64,000 nt of DNA from a virus. Shown one piece after another: positions 7,876 to 15,660 of the stretch. Both the position numbers and the translations under genes were made by a program. Numbering within the stretch: the stretch's first letter is position 1; the number at the start of each line of letters is the position of its first letter. The stretch lies in the IMG/VR virus record IMGVR_UViG_3300012203_000001, positions 1 through 64,000 of that record. One strand, given 5' to 3'. The notes below the pieces were generated by a model that saw nothing but the letters and a program-made list of their open reading frames with translations, was not told the DNA's origin and did not search any database.

Positions 7876-8174
7876 TGAAAATACACATGTTTACGTTGTA
7901 TGGTTTGCTTTTTGTGGCGTTAGTCGCCGAGATCGAACTGCGCAGCGAACTCAAATCAGTTAAAGCGCAACTTATTGCGTACAAGTCTGATGCCGATTCG
8001 TCTGCTGCGGCTGCCGTTAAACAATTCGAAAAGGATGTATTCGCGCGGATTAACGGTGAAGAGGCCGCGTTAAAGCAACGCGCAGCACAAGAGGCATCAG
8101 CCGCAAGTAATGACTTGCGAGCGTTGCCGACAGATAATTTCCGATCCGGACCGAAGCCGTGGAAGGATAACTAA
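7875..8174 (+). CDS. small exported protein sharing the VirB5-like C-terminal motif
   Basis: The start overlaps the upstream stop as TAATG. The 99-residue product has one N-terminal hydrophobic segment (LYGLLFVALVAEI) and a helical region, then ends with DLRALPTDNFRSG, closely resembling DLQALPADNFREM of the preceding protein. It may be a truncated duplicate or a partner that shares a docking motif. In some T4SS operons a small gene at this place encodes an entry-exclusion protein, which is an alternative. Confidence 0.5.
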   Translation: MKIHMFTLYGLLFVALVAEIELRSELKSVKAQLIAYKSDADSSAAAAVKQFEKDVFARINGEEAALKQRAAQEASAASNDLRALPTDNFRSGPKPWKDN

Positions 8175-9575
8175 ATGCTAGCGGTCGATTTCTTGCAATT
8201 GATGCCAGGGTTCGAGACTGGGGCGAGTACACTCCATAATATTCTGATCGGGGTAACGCTCGTGCTGTCGTTCTGCGGACTGCTTTTGCTGGTCAGTCAG
8301 GGATTACGCGAGAAATCTACGCATAACATTTTACCGACTCTGGTGCGTTTGGCTGTGATCGTCATCATGGTTGGCAGTCTTGGCGCTTGGGGGAATCTGT
8401 TAGTAGATGGCGTCAACGATGTTGTGGCGCAGATGGGGTTAAATGGCATTGGTGGCGGAATCTTCGCGGCCTATCGAAACGCGGTAGCTCGCAAGTTTGG
8501 CAGTGACGGCGCAGCGCAGCAAGGCGGCCAACAGCAACAAGCGCCACAACGAAGCTTGTATTCAAATGGCGGATTAACGCCGTCAGCGAGCGGAATTCAA
8601 TTGAACCATTACGGGTATGAGCAACCGGGCTCACCAAATTACGACAAGGCTTCAGCTGATGGCCGTGGCGCGTTTACGTTTGATACCGAGCAAGGAAGCT
8701 TGGTGCCGCTACAATCAGCGGCGCTTTCGAGCGATGTCGTTCAGGCGTACAACTTGCAACCAGGCCAAGCGTTTACGGTTAGCGCCGGCGGCCAGACCTA
8801 TAATTTGATTTATGCGGACAAGACGGCCGATTATATTCAAGGCTCGGTTGATATTTATGATCCGCACCAGCAATTAGGCAGCAATCAGCTTGTAGGCCTA
8901 ACATCAATGCAAGACGGCCCTGTGGAGCAAGGCGGCGACGGGGGTCCGCTCGGCGGCTGGATTTCCAAGCTTGGCGACTCGCTCACGGTCGGGTTGTTGT
9001 ACCCGCTTGTGCATCTCCTAAGTTTGATCGCGCTCGGAATCATGTACTTGATGCAAGCAGTTCAGCAAATTTTGTATACAGTCGAAATTGCCGTTTCCCC
9101 GATTTTTATCGGGATGATGATGATCCCGCGATTGGTCGGGATCGCTACTCGGTTCTTTTGCAGTCTTGTGTCGATCTGTTTATGGGCGCTCGGGTGGGCG
9201 ATATGCGATTTACTGACGCGTGCATTGATCGGGTTCGCCATTAACCCGACAAACAATCTCGCATTGAGCGCGTTCTCTGGGGCTTCAATGATGCTTGGGT
9301 ACTGGGTGTTGCTCGCGGTCTGGGTGATTGGGAGCTCGTTCGTTGCGCCTCTTATTATTTCTGGTCTTATCGTTGGTGGTGGTGCCGGGGTATTGGCACC
9401 TGTATTCGGTGCGACGGTTGGTGCAATGGCCGGGATGGCGGCAGGAGGTGGTCGGCAAGCTGCGAGTGCAGCGGTCGGGGTTGCTGCGGCTCCAATATCG
9501 GTAGCGTCATCGAGCGCAATGAATGCGTTTCAAAGTTTTGCCAGGAGGCCGAAAAGTAATACGATCGGAAAATAG
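8175..9575 (+). CDS. virB6: VirB6/TrbL-like polytopic T4SS channel protein
   Basis: The 466-residue protein has two N-terminal membrane helices (about residues 22-44 and 55-75), a large polar periplasmic insert (about 110-255) rich in Gln, Gly and Ser, and a cluster of four or five membrane helices (about 275-430). VirB6/TrbL proteins form the inner-membrane path for the DNA substrate, and this layout fits. The C-terminus is Gly/Ala-rich, as in TrbL. The next gene follows a 47-base gap containing a candidate promoter. Confidence 0.8.
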   Translation: MLAVDFLQLMPGFETGASTLHNILIGVTLVLSFCGLLLLVSQGLREKSTHNILPTLVRLAVIVIMVGSLGAWGNLLVDGVNDVVAQMGLNGIGGGIFAAYRNAVARKFGSDGAAQQGGQQQQAPQRSLYSNGGLTPSASGIQLNHYGYEQPGSPNYDKASADGRGAFTFDTEQGSLVPLQSAALSSDVVQAYNLQPGQAFTVSAGGQTYNLIYADKTADYIQGSVDIYDPHQQLGSNQLVGLTSMQDGPVEQGGDGGPLGGWISKLGDSLTVGLLYPLVHLLSLIALGIMYLMQAVQQILYTVEIAVSPIFIGMMMIPRLVGIATRFFCSLVSICLWALGWAICDLLTRALIGFAINPTNNLALSAFSGASMMLGYWVLLAVWVIGSSFVAPLIISGLIVGGGAGVLAPVFGATVGAMAGMAAGGGRQAASAAVGVAAAPISVASSSAMNAFQSFARRPKSNTIGK

Positions 9576-9592
9576 CGCCTTTTTTTGTTGTA

Positions 9593-9610
9593 AAACGTTT
9601 CCTCTAGAAT
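9593..9610 (+). promoter_or_regulatory. candidate promoter with AAACGTTT operator-like palindrome
   Basis: AAACGTTT (9593-9600) is followed by CCTC and TAGAAT (9605-9610), the latter a good -10-like hexamer 12 bases before ATG 9623. The arrangement repeats that upstream of 1893. This is the only non-overlapping junction between VirB2 and VirB10 apart from the HNH insertion, so a secondary promoter is reasonable. Confidence 0.45.
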
Positions 9611-9622
9611 ACTCTCACGCTT

Positions 9623-9916
9623 ATGGACCACGCGCATCAATTTCACCGAGCTGGCGACGAGCACATATGGCTTAACCCGGATGGCTTGTTTTTCGCGGCC
9701 TTATTTGTGTGGTCAATGCTTGGGCTGTGGCTCTATTTGGATCTTCGCCATAAGGAGCAAGTTTGCGGTGTGGTTCTATTATTCATCGCAGGGCCGGCTG
9801 CGTGGCTAACGGCTATTTGGAATGCAGTTCACCGACATGTCGTTGAGCAACGGTTAGCGCGTAAACGGGCCATCATACGGCGCCGTGAACATCGGGAGCA
9901 CTGGGGAAGGAATTGA
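9623..9916 (+). CDS. small inner-membrane protein of the T4SS operon
   Basis: The 97-residue protein has two membrane helices (about residues 22-42 and 47-66) and a strongly basic C-terminus (RLARKRAIIRRREHREHWGRN), so the tail should be cytoplasmic. Its stop overlaps the TTG start of the VirB8-like gene. No family recognised. Confidence 0.6.
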   Translation: MDHAHQFHRAGDEHIWLNPDGLFFAALFVWSMLGLWLYLDLRHKEQVCGVVLLFIAGPAAWLTAIWNAVHRHVVEQRLARKRAIIRRREHREHWGRN

Positions 9917-10506
9917 GCGCGCTTGTTTCCATGTTGAAAAGACGACTGGCAATCACTTGGCTAGGTTGGGTGGTTGCTGGTCTGGCGTTGATTGCGATCC
10001 CGGTGAGCAATCACCTCACGTTGATGGCCGCTATGTCGCAGATGCGCTTTGTCGCGATGGATTCAAGGGATACTTTTTATCTTGGAAACATGGGCAGTTT
10101 CGAGACGGCGCAGCACATCCACGCGGAGCTTGCCAGGATGGCGGCGGAAACAATTTTCAGCCGGAACCCGGACGGATACGATGATCCGGAACGGCTTGAG
10201 CGGCTTTTCAACCCGGCAACGGCGGCGGCTTTAAATAAGGACGCGGCTCGTGATGCCGACGTTTTTAGGGCGCAACAGGTACACCAGAAGGTCGAGACCG
10301 GCCAGATTCGAGAGCTGAGTGTCGATAGCAACACGGCGCTCGTGTCAATTGAGGGTCAGGTTTTAAAGACCGGCATTTTTAATGGTCGCATAGTGAATGA
10401 CGCGAAGAAGGTGACAGTGTTCCTACGGCTGACGATCAATGGAGATATGGCACACAACGGCCGGTATCCGTTGGTAGTGACAAATTACGAGGAACGGTTC
10501 GAATGA
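9913..10506 (+). CDS. virB8: VirB8/TrbF-like T4SS assembly protein
   Basis: The 197-residue protein has one N-terminal membrane helix (ITWLGWVVAGLALIAIPVS) and a periplasmic domain of about 150 residues, the bitopic layout of VirB8, which nucleates the inner-membrane complex. The preferred start is TTG 9913, because it overlaps the upstream TGA and follows GGAAGGAA; ATG 9931 is an alternative. The gene is followed by VirB9- and VirB10-like genes, supporting the call despite low motif content. Confidence 0.68.
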   Translation: MSALVSMLKRRLAITWLGWVVAGLALIAIPVSNHLTLMAAMSQMRFVAMDSRDTFYLGNMGSFETAQHIHAELARMAAETIFSRNPDGYDDPERLERLFNPATAAALNKDAARDADVFRAQQVHQKVETGQIRELSVDSNTALVSIEGQVLKTGIFNGRIVNDAKKVTVFLRLTINGDMAHNGRYPLVVTNYEERFE

Positions 10507-10604
10507 TGCGTGGTGTTATTATCCTGTTTCTTTGTGCGGCTGCGGCCATTGCGAGTGCGCTCTGGTTTTGGATTCCTCTATTCAAGATGCTTTACCACTT
10601 TTAA
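10503..10604 (+). CDS. 33-residue single-pass membrane micro-protein
   Basis: An ATG overlapping the virB8 stop opens a frame encoding MMRGVIILFLCAAAAIASAL and then a short aromatic tail. It is nearly all hydrophobic, so a single membrane helix is expected. Tight coupling and position between VirB8 and VirB9 favour a real micro-protein. Confidence 0.5.
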   Translation: MMRGVIILFLCAAAAIASALWFWIPLFKMLYHF

Positions 10605-10607
10605 AAA

Positions 10608-11564
10608 ATGAGAGCTATAGCGATTCTATTTTTAACCGTGTCGCTTACTAGTGGCCAGACGATCGCCACGAAGGTGCTCTCGCCAAGCGTGCCGATCAGA
10701 ATTGCGCTCTCGCCTGCTTTAACAACTACACTCTTGTTTCCGGGCCCGTTATCAGGAACGTTTGGCCTCGGGTTGGTAGCCGGAACCAACCCGCAGGCCG
10801 CTGGGGGAACCGTACAGGTTGACCATCCGGACGGATCGAATGTTCTCGTGCTTCACGCTTTGACCGAAACTGCCCACGTTCTGGCGACTGTACTTTTAGA
10901 CGGTAAGCTCTATGTTTTGGATTGTTTAGCGACCGGTGGGCAGCCTGACGTTGCTGTTACGTTTATTGGCAGCGATCAGGCTGTTCCGCGTGCAGTTGCG
11001 GTCACGCCAGAAGAAATCGCAGCCGCGCGACCGAAGTACGAACCAGAACTACTCGTCGGTTTTCTTCGCCGTGCGCACGATGCGCCTTTATTGAGCAAGC
11101 TTTACCCGGATCTTTATAATGCCTACACGTCACGCACGGCGCAATACACGAGTGACTCAGGCGCCGTAAAAACGATCGTGACCCAGATTCACCGGTTCTC
11201 AAAGGACGACGTGATTGTCTTGCAAGGCACCGTCCAGAACGAAACCGCGCAGCCATTCCAGTTCGACGGGCGATCGGCTACGGTGGAAGTCGCGAACGAG
11301 ATCCACCCCATAAAACTTCTCGACTGCTTGAGGCCAATCCCACCGGGCGCGACTGTCCCGATCGATGTCGTGATCCAGGGCGACGTGGACGGTGGCCGGG
11401 CAAACCTTAGCGCGGACAATGAGTTTAGAATCATTCTTCCTGGCGGGATTTGGGGTCTAAAGAACGGCAACGGTTCATCGAAAGGCGGGTTTAAGGTGCC
11501 TGCGCCAGTGTCGCCGGGCTCGATTCCGTTGACTCAGACTAAAGCAAAGAGAGATGTACAATGA
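10608..11564 (+). CDS. virB9: VirB9/TrbG-like outer-membrane-core protein
   Basis: The 318-residue protein starts with a short signal peptide (AIAILFLTVSLTSGQ) and is otherwise a two-domain beta-rich protein: an N-terminal domain up to about residue 130, and a C-terminal domain from about 185 with VLQGTVQNETAQPFQFDG, resembling the VirB9 C-terminal fold. VirB9 forms the T4SS core with VirB7 and VirB10. The stop overlaps the virB10 start (ATGA). Sequence similarity is weak by eye; order and topology carry the assignment. Confidence 0.65.
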   Translation: MRAIAILFLTVSLTSGQTIATKVLSPSVPIRIALSPALTTTLLFPGPLSGTFGLGLVAGTNPQAAGGTVQVDHPDGSNVLVLHALTETAHVLATVLLDGKLYVLDCLATGGQPDVAVTFIGSDQAVPRAVAVTPEEIAAARPKYEPELLVGFLRRAHDAPLLSKLYPDLYNAYTSRTAQYTSDSGAVKTIVTQIHRFSKDDVIVLQGTVQNETAQPFQFDGRSATVEVANEIHPIKLLDCLRPIPPGATVPIDVVIQGDVDGGRANLSADNEFRIILPGGIWGLKNGNGSSKGGFKVPAPVSPGSIPLTQTKAKRDVQ

Positions 11565-12700
11565 CTAGGCTGATCAGATTCTTTATTCGTGGCCCTGGCG
11601 CGATTCTCGTTGTCATTATAATCGCGCTCGGCGTTGTCGGCATCATTAAACACGGCCAGGACAAAGAGCGCGCGGAGGCCGATAAACGACAAACTCAACG
11701 GGAATTAGGGAAGGTTAATCCGCAAACCGATGTTGATAAATCGAAAGCCTCCAAGGAAGTCATTCTTTCGGATCGCAGATTGAATCCAGGCAATAAGACA
11801 GCGCAACCTGAACCAGCACCGGCCTATAGCACTCAATTGTCAACGGCTCAGCAACGCACTGCGCTTCCGACACTCGTCTCGTTTTACACGCAAATCGCGC
11901 CTACGCCATCCCCTACCCCGGTACCGGAGGCCAAGCCGAAAGAGGCGCAAATTTGGCTACCACGCGGGATCTTTATTCCATGTGCGTTAGTCAATACGGT
12001 CGAGTCCTCACACATCAATACGCCGGTGGTCGGCGAAGTTATCCGCGACGTGTATCAGAATGGTCACCTGATCATTCCAGCCGGCGCGATTTGCACCTGC
12101 TTCGCACAAGCTGGTGCAGTTAGGGACCGGATCGAGGTTGCCGGTAAATGGTCGCTTGTGTACCCGGACGGCAAAGAGTTTGAGTTGGAAGGGATCGCTT
12201 GCGATCGCGAGGCGGACACGAGTAACCAGCAGTTCGGGATTGAGGACGGTTCTGCCGGCCTCCAAGGCGAATTAATCGAGTCTGATCACTGGGCGAACGC
12301 CAAGGCGTTCATTGCGTTATTGATGACCTCGGCAGTTCAGGCCGGTACAGCTGCGGCAGGGTCAGCGCTGCAGGCACAGCACGGCAGCAGCTTTACGAGT
12401 TTGCCTGATACGACGCCAATCCTTTCGAAGTACCTGGATCAATTGCTCAACGGCGAGACCGGCGACGGCCGGTTTGTTCGGGTGCGGGCTTCTCGTGAGT
12501 TTTATATTTTTCCGACGGAAGTGACTTTTCCAACTCGTAGAAGTGTAGGTGGAAAGCGTCAAGAGTCAGAAGAAGCTAAAGAACAATCAGTTTCAAAAGC
12601 GCCATCAGATCCGGTGCAAGCGGCTATTCAAGCGGAACGCGAGATCCTTCGTACAAGCCAACCAGATTCATCGCCAACTCCTGAAAGGATGCATTACTAG
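11561..12700 (+). CDS. virB10: VirB10/TrbI-like T4SS core protein
   Basis: The 379-residue protein has the VirB10 plan: a short cytoplasmic tail, one membrane helix (AILVVIIIALGVVGII, about residues 13-30), a Pro-rich periplasmic linker (TPSPTPVPEAKPK, about 111-125), then the TrbI domain from about 128 (PRGIFIPCALVNTVESSHINTPVVGEVIRDVY...IPAGAICTC) with a downstream Ala/Gly-rich hydrophobic segment. VirB10 spans both membranes and relays ATP energy to the core complex. The last 50 residues are polar and poorly conserved. Confidence 0.85.
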   Translation: MTRLIRFFIRGPGAILVVIIIALGVVGIIKHGQDKERAEADKRQTQRELGKVNPQTDVDKSKASKEVILSDRRLNPGNKTAQPEPAPAYSTQLSTAQQRTALPTLVSFYTQIAPTPSPTPVPEAKPKEAQIWLPRGIFIPCALVNTVESSHINTPVVGEVIRDVYQNGHLIIPAGAICTCFAQAGAVRDRIEVAGKWSLVYPDGKEFELEGIACDREADTSNQQFGIEDGSAGLQGELIESDHWANAKAFIALLMTSAVQAGTAAAGSALQAQHGSSFTSLPDTTPILSKYLDQLLNGETGDGRFVRVRASREFYIFPTEVTFPTRRSVGGKRQESEEAKEQSVSKAPSDPVQAAIQAEREILRTSQPDSSPTPERMHY

Positions 12701-12701
12701 C

Positions 12702-13389
12702 ATGGATGGCAAGCGTTGCACGAAGTGCGGAATAATTATGACCATAGACTGTTTTACAAAAAATAAAACAGCGTCAGATGGATTGAACTGGCAATGCAAA
12801 ATCTGTTACCGCGAGTATTACGAAGCGAACAAGGAAACGTACTTTATTCGTTCTGATGAATTTTATAAGCGAAACAGGCTTACTAAATTAGCTAGACAGA
12901 GGGAGCGACGCGAGGCCGATGGTCGCCGCATTCGCATTAGAGCATAAAGCCTACATGGCGATATGGAATAAAGAAAATCGACAATTAAGATTAAACTGGA
13001 ACAAGGACAACCGTAAGTACTTGCGGGATTATTATCAGGAGCGTTTAAAGAATAATCCAGCTTACAAAGTGAGAGTGAGATTGGCCATAAGGCTAAATAA
13101 GTGTCTCACTAGACGAGGTACGGTAAAGGCTGCTACCACAATGAAATTAGTTGGGTGCGCTATCGATGAGTTAATGCTTCACCTTCAAAACCAGTTCCGA
13201 GAAGGCATGTCTTGGAACAATTATGGGCCGATTTGGCATATTGACCATATTCGTCCATGTGCGTCATTCGATCTCACTGATCCAGAACAACAAAAAGTGT
13301 GTTTTCATTTCAGTAATCTTCAGCCGCTTTTCGGGGAAGAGAATCTTAAAAAAGGAAAGAAATATGTTGAAAATAATATCGGTGGTTAG
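12702..13389 (+). pseudogene. phage-type HNH endonuclease split by a frameshift
   Basis: The first frame (12702-12947, 81 aa) encodes the N-terminal zinc ribbon CTKCG...CKICYREYYEANKE of a common phage HNH family. The remainder continues in the +1 frame (open from about 12919 to 13389) with the HNH core WHIDHIRPCASFDL...HFSNLQPLFGEENLKKGKKY. Together they make one colinear protein of about 225 residues, so a single indel near 12919-12947 probably broke it. A programmed shift or sequencing error is the alternative. It sits between virB10 and a lipoprotein gene. Confidence 0.72.
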
Positions 13390-14017
13390 CTTGACAGCAG
13401 TCGCCTTCTCAGGCTGTGCGACAAAGGAGACCACATACTGGGAACACGGGAAGAAAGGCACTGTCATCGTGCATCACGTGCGGAAAACCCAAAATGGAAC
13501 AAGCGATCGAACGGAGAAGTTGACAACGAAAGTAATCGAGCCAGGCCAGATCCACGTCTATGATTTAGGACGACTTCCGGACGGAAATGGCGGCATGGCG
13601 GAAGCTCACCGCTACTACCGCGTAGAGCAATCCGAGACGCTCGATTTGCGTCTTACGCCAGCCAACAAGCTAAAGCCAACGGGTCCACGCACCGTGTTTA
13701 CTCCACCAACCTATTCGCCGTTGCCGAAAGATCAGCGGATCAACGATGCGGTGGCCGATGCGAACCAGGCCAAGGAGAAACTCGACGAGGCGCGCGGGAA
13801 GATCGAGCAGCAGTTGGCAAGCGATAATAACCTCCGCGGTGAGCTTCAGACGGCGATTGATGATAACCAAAAACTTCACGATCAACTCTCGGCCGCCATG
13901 TCCACTCCTCAACGTTCACCATCGAATGGTCCCGCGCAATCGGATGCGTCCAAGGCTGGGCAAGCTGCCGGTTCAGATCCTCTTGCACAGTGGGGCGATA
14001 AGGTTCAGCCAAAATGA
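13364..14017 (+). CDS. lipoprotein with C-terminal coiled coil, T4SS-associated
   Basis: ATG 13364 follows AAAGGAAAG and overlaps the 3' end of the HNH remnant. The signal peptide ends in lipobox FSGC (Cys 18). The mature 217-residue precursor has a beta-rich first half, a Pro-rich linker (FTPPTYSPLPKDQR) and a coiled coil (about residues 130-180). It may help tie the transfer apparatus to the envelope; no family recognised. Confidence 0.6.
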   Translation: MLKIISVVSLTAVAFSGCATKETTYWEHGKKGTVIVHHVRKTQNGTSDRTEKLTTKVIEPGQIHVYDLGRLPDGNGGMAEAHRYYRVEQSETLDLRLTPANKLKPTGPRTVFTPPTYSPLPKDQRINDAVADANQAKEKLDEARGKIEQQLASDNNLRGELQTAIDDNQKLHDQLSAAMSTPQRSPSNGPAQSDASKAGQAAGSDPLAQWGDKVQPK

Positions 14018-14250
14018 AAGACTACGAGAAATACGAGCAGGAACTTCGTGCGGAGTTTGTTTCCAAACATCCGAATGCTACGCCTGAACAGTTAATAGAG
14101 AACTATCGCGAAAATACCGGATTGGTAATGGCTTTCATCGCACAGAAGAACGTGGACGCGATTGATCGCGATAGGATTGAGCGGATCAATGATTGGTTGG
14201 GTAGCGCTTGGCGCGGTAGCCGTGGCGTGGTGGAGGAAATTGAGCGATGA
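14014..14250 (+). CDS. small hypothetical helical protein
   Basis: The 78-residue hydrophilic protein is coupled by ATGA to both neighbours. It contains many charged helices and has no recognised motif. The HPNATPEQLIENYR stretch resembles short modules in phage and plasmid hypothetical proteins. Confidence 0.5.
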   Translation: MKDYEKYEQELRAEFVSKHPNATPEQLIENYRENTGLVMAFIAQKNVDAIDRDRIERINDWLGSAWRGSRGVVEEIER

Positions 14251-14531
14251 CTGGAGCAGAATTTCACGGATATACACGCGCCATAGGAGCACCAGAGAAC
14301 TGGAAAGAAAATAGGGATGCAGATTGCGTTCCTTTGTTCGTTCGAGATGGAGAGATGGCGGGGCATCATTCGATGGAATCAGTATGGGTTTTGTCAGATG
14401 CAGAGCGTGAAGAAATAGTACGCGGCGCAAATATTTCTCTAATGATTCTGGGTACCGTTCATCCACCGGTCACGTTGACCGTTACTAGGGTTAAAATATT
14501 GGATAATGACCCGCATTTAATGCAGCGATGA
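14247..14531 (+). CDS. phage-type hypothetical protein
   Basis: The 94-residue protein carries DADCVPLFVRDGE...SVWVLSDAEREEI and HPPVTLTV. This pattern is familiar from small phage proteins of unknown function. It lies inside the transfer operon, coupled to genes on both sides, which is one sign that phage and transfer genes have been together for some time. Confidence 0.55.
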   Translation: MTGAEFHGYTRAIGAPENWKENRDADCVPLFVRDGEMAGHHSMESVWVLSDAEREEIVRGANISLMILGTVHPPVTLTVTRVKILDNDPHLMQR

Positions 14532-15451
14532 TGCCTCTTCTTTCTCCCGAGTTGCTGTTGCGGCTCAACACGATTGGAGATTTCCTTGGAGAAAATATTC
14601 TAGGCCAGCACGAGGTATTGGCTGATATCGTCGCGTTGTTGCAACGTTCCTTTCTAGGCATCCGCTTCCGGAATCGTCCAGTTGCCTCGATGCTTTTTCT
14701 GGGGCCAACCGGCGTGGGCAAGACCGAGACGGTGAATTTGTTCACGCGTCATTTGTTTGGCGATGATGGTGGTAAACTCGTTAGGCTCGACATGAGCGAG
14801 TACATGACGGTGGACTCGATCGGAATCTTGCGCGGCCAAGATACACAGGATTGCGGGTTGCTAGGACTTTATACGAGACGGACCGGAGATCATGGTACGT
14901 TGCTTTTCGATGAGATCGAAAAGGCACACCCGCTCATTATGGACGTATTCTTGCAGATCTTATCCGCCGGCAGGTTTACGCTGGCGACTGGTGAGACTCT
15001 CGACTTGAGCAACTACGTCGTTGTGGCGACGTCTAACATAGGCTCGCGGGTTTTAATGGAAAGCAGGTCAACCGATCGGGAAACGATTGTGCGGCGAACG
15101 ACGCAGGCCGGCACGACCGAGATGCGGCCCGAAACTTTTCGCCGGTTCGATCTTCATTGCGTTTTTAACAAGCTTGATTTCCTGACGCTGAAGGCGATTG
15201 GCCAACTGCACGTAAACAAGTGTTTGGAGATCATCAACGCGCAAGGTCATTGCGTTAATGTGGAACCGAGCGTGGTCGAGTATATCCAGCGCGAAGGTTA
15301 CTCGGAAAAGTTCGGGGCCGCCTGGATGCAGACTGCGGCGATGCGGATTCTCGGGGATGTTGTCGCTGCGGAGATGCTCAAGAACGGGGGAGAGCCGGTA
15401 ACGGGGACGATTGTGTATGATAGGCGGACGAACCGGTACTTTCTTCAATGA
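14528..15451 (+). CDS. ClpB/ClpA D2-like AAA+ ATPase in the T4SS operon
   Basis: The 307-residue protein is a single AAA+ module: Walker A GPTGVGKT (Lys 65), a conserved VRLDMSEYM stretch, Walker B TLLFDEIEKAHP, sensor VVVATSNIGS and a C-terminal small domain (GYSEKFGAAWMQTAAMRIL). These are the hallmarks of Clp/Hsp100 D2 domains, here without D1 or substrate-binding domains. It lies between virB10 and virD4, where VirB11 often sits, and no VirB11 is visible. It may remodel or unfold substrates or relaxosome parts (inference). Confidence 0.8.
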   Translation: MMPLLSPELLLRLNTIGDFLGENILGQHEVLADIVALLQRSFLGIRFRNRPVASMLFLGPTGVGKTETVNLFTRHLFGDDGGKLVRLDMSEYMTVDSIGILRGQDTQDCGLLGLYTRRTGDHGTLLFDEIEKAHPLIMDVFLQILSAGRFTLATGETLDLSNYVVVATSNIGSRVLMESRSTDRETIVRRTTQAGTTEMRPETFRRFDLHCVFNKLDFLTLKAIGQLHVNKCLEIINAQGHCVNVEPSVVEYIQREGYSEKFGAAWMQTAAMRILGDVVAAEMLKNGGEPVTGTIVYDRRTNRYFLQ

Positions 15452-15660
15452 AGGATAATTTCAAACCGTGTCCGTTCTGTGGTTCAAGTTATCTAGGCAT
15501 ACAGCCGACTGAAGATTTAGGGGTGTCATCGTCTGGTACGCATAGTTGGCAGCTTGCACGAGTTTATTGCCAGAACTGTTCGGCTGGTGGAGCGCAGGTT
15601 GATACAGAAGAAGAGGCTATCGCAGCTTGGAACACTCGAGCAGATACGAAAATTCAATGA
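15448..15660 (+). CDS. Lar-type zinc-ribbon protein (restriction alleviation family)
   Basis: The 70-residue protein matches the Lar pattern: FKPCPFCGSSYLGI, then VYCQNCSAGGAQVDTEEEAIAAWNTR. Family members occur in prophages, and E. coli Lar modulates type I restriction. Here it is coupled to the coupling-protein gene, so protection of incoming DNA is a sensible guess. Many relatives have no tested function. Confidence 0.75.
   Translation: MKDNFKPCPFCGSSYLGIQPTEDLGVSSSGTHSWQLARVYCQNCSAGGAQVDTEEEAIAAWNTRADTKIQ

Noticed and set aside
9576-9592. Rho-independent terminator after the VirB6-like gene
   Set aside because: A run of T residues is present, but there is no stable GC-rich hairpin in front of it.
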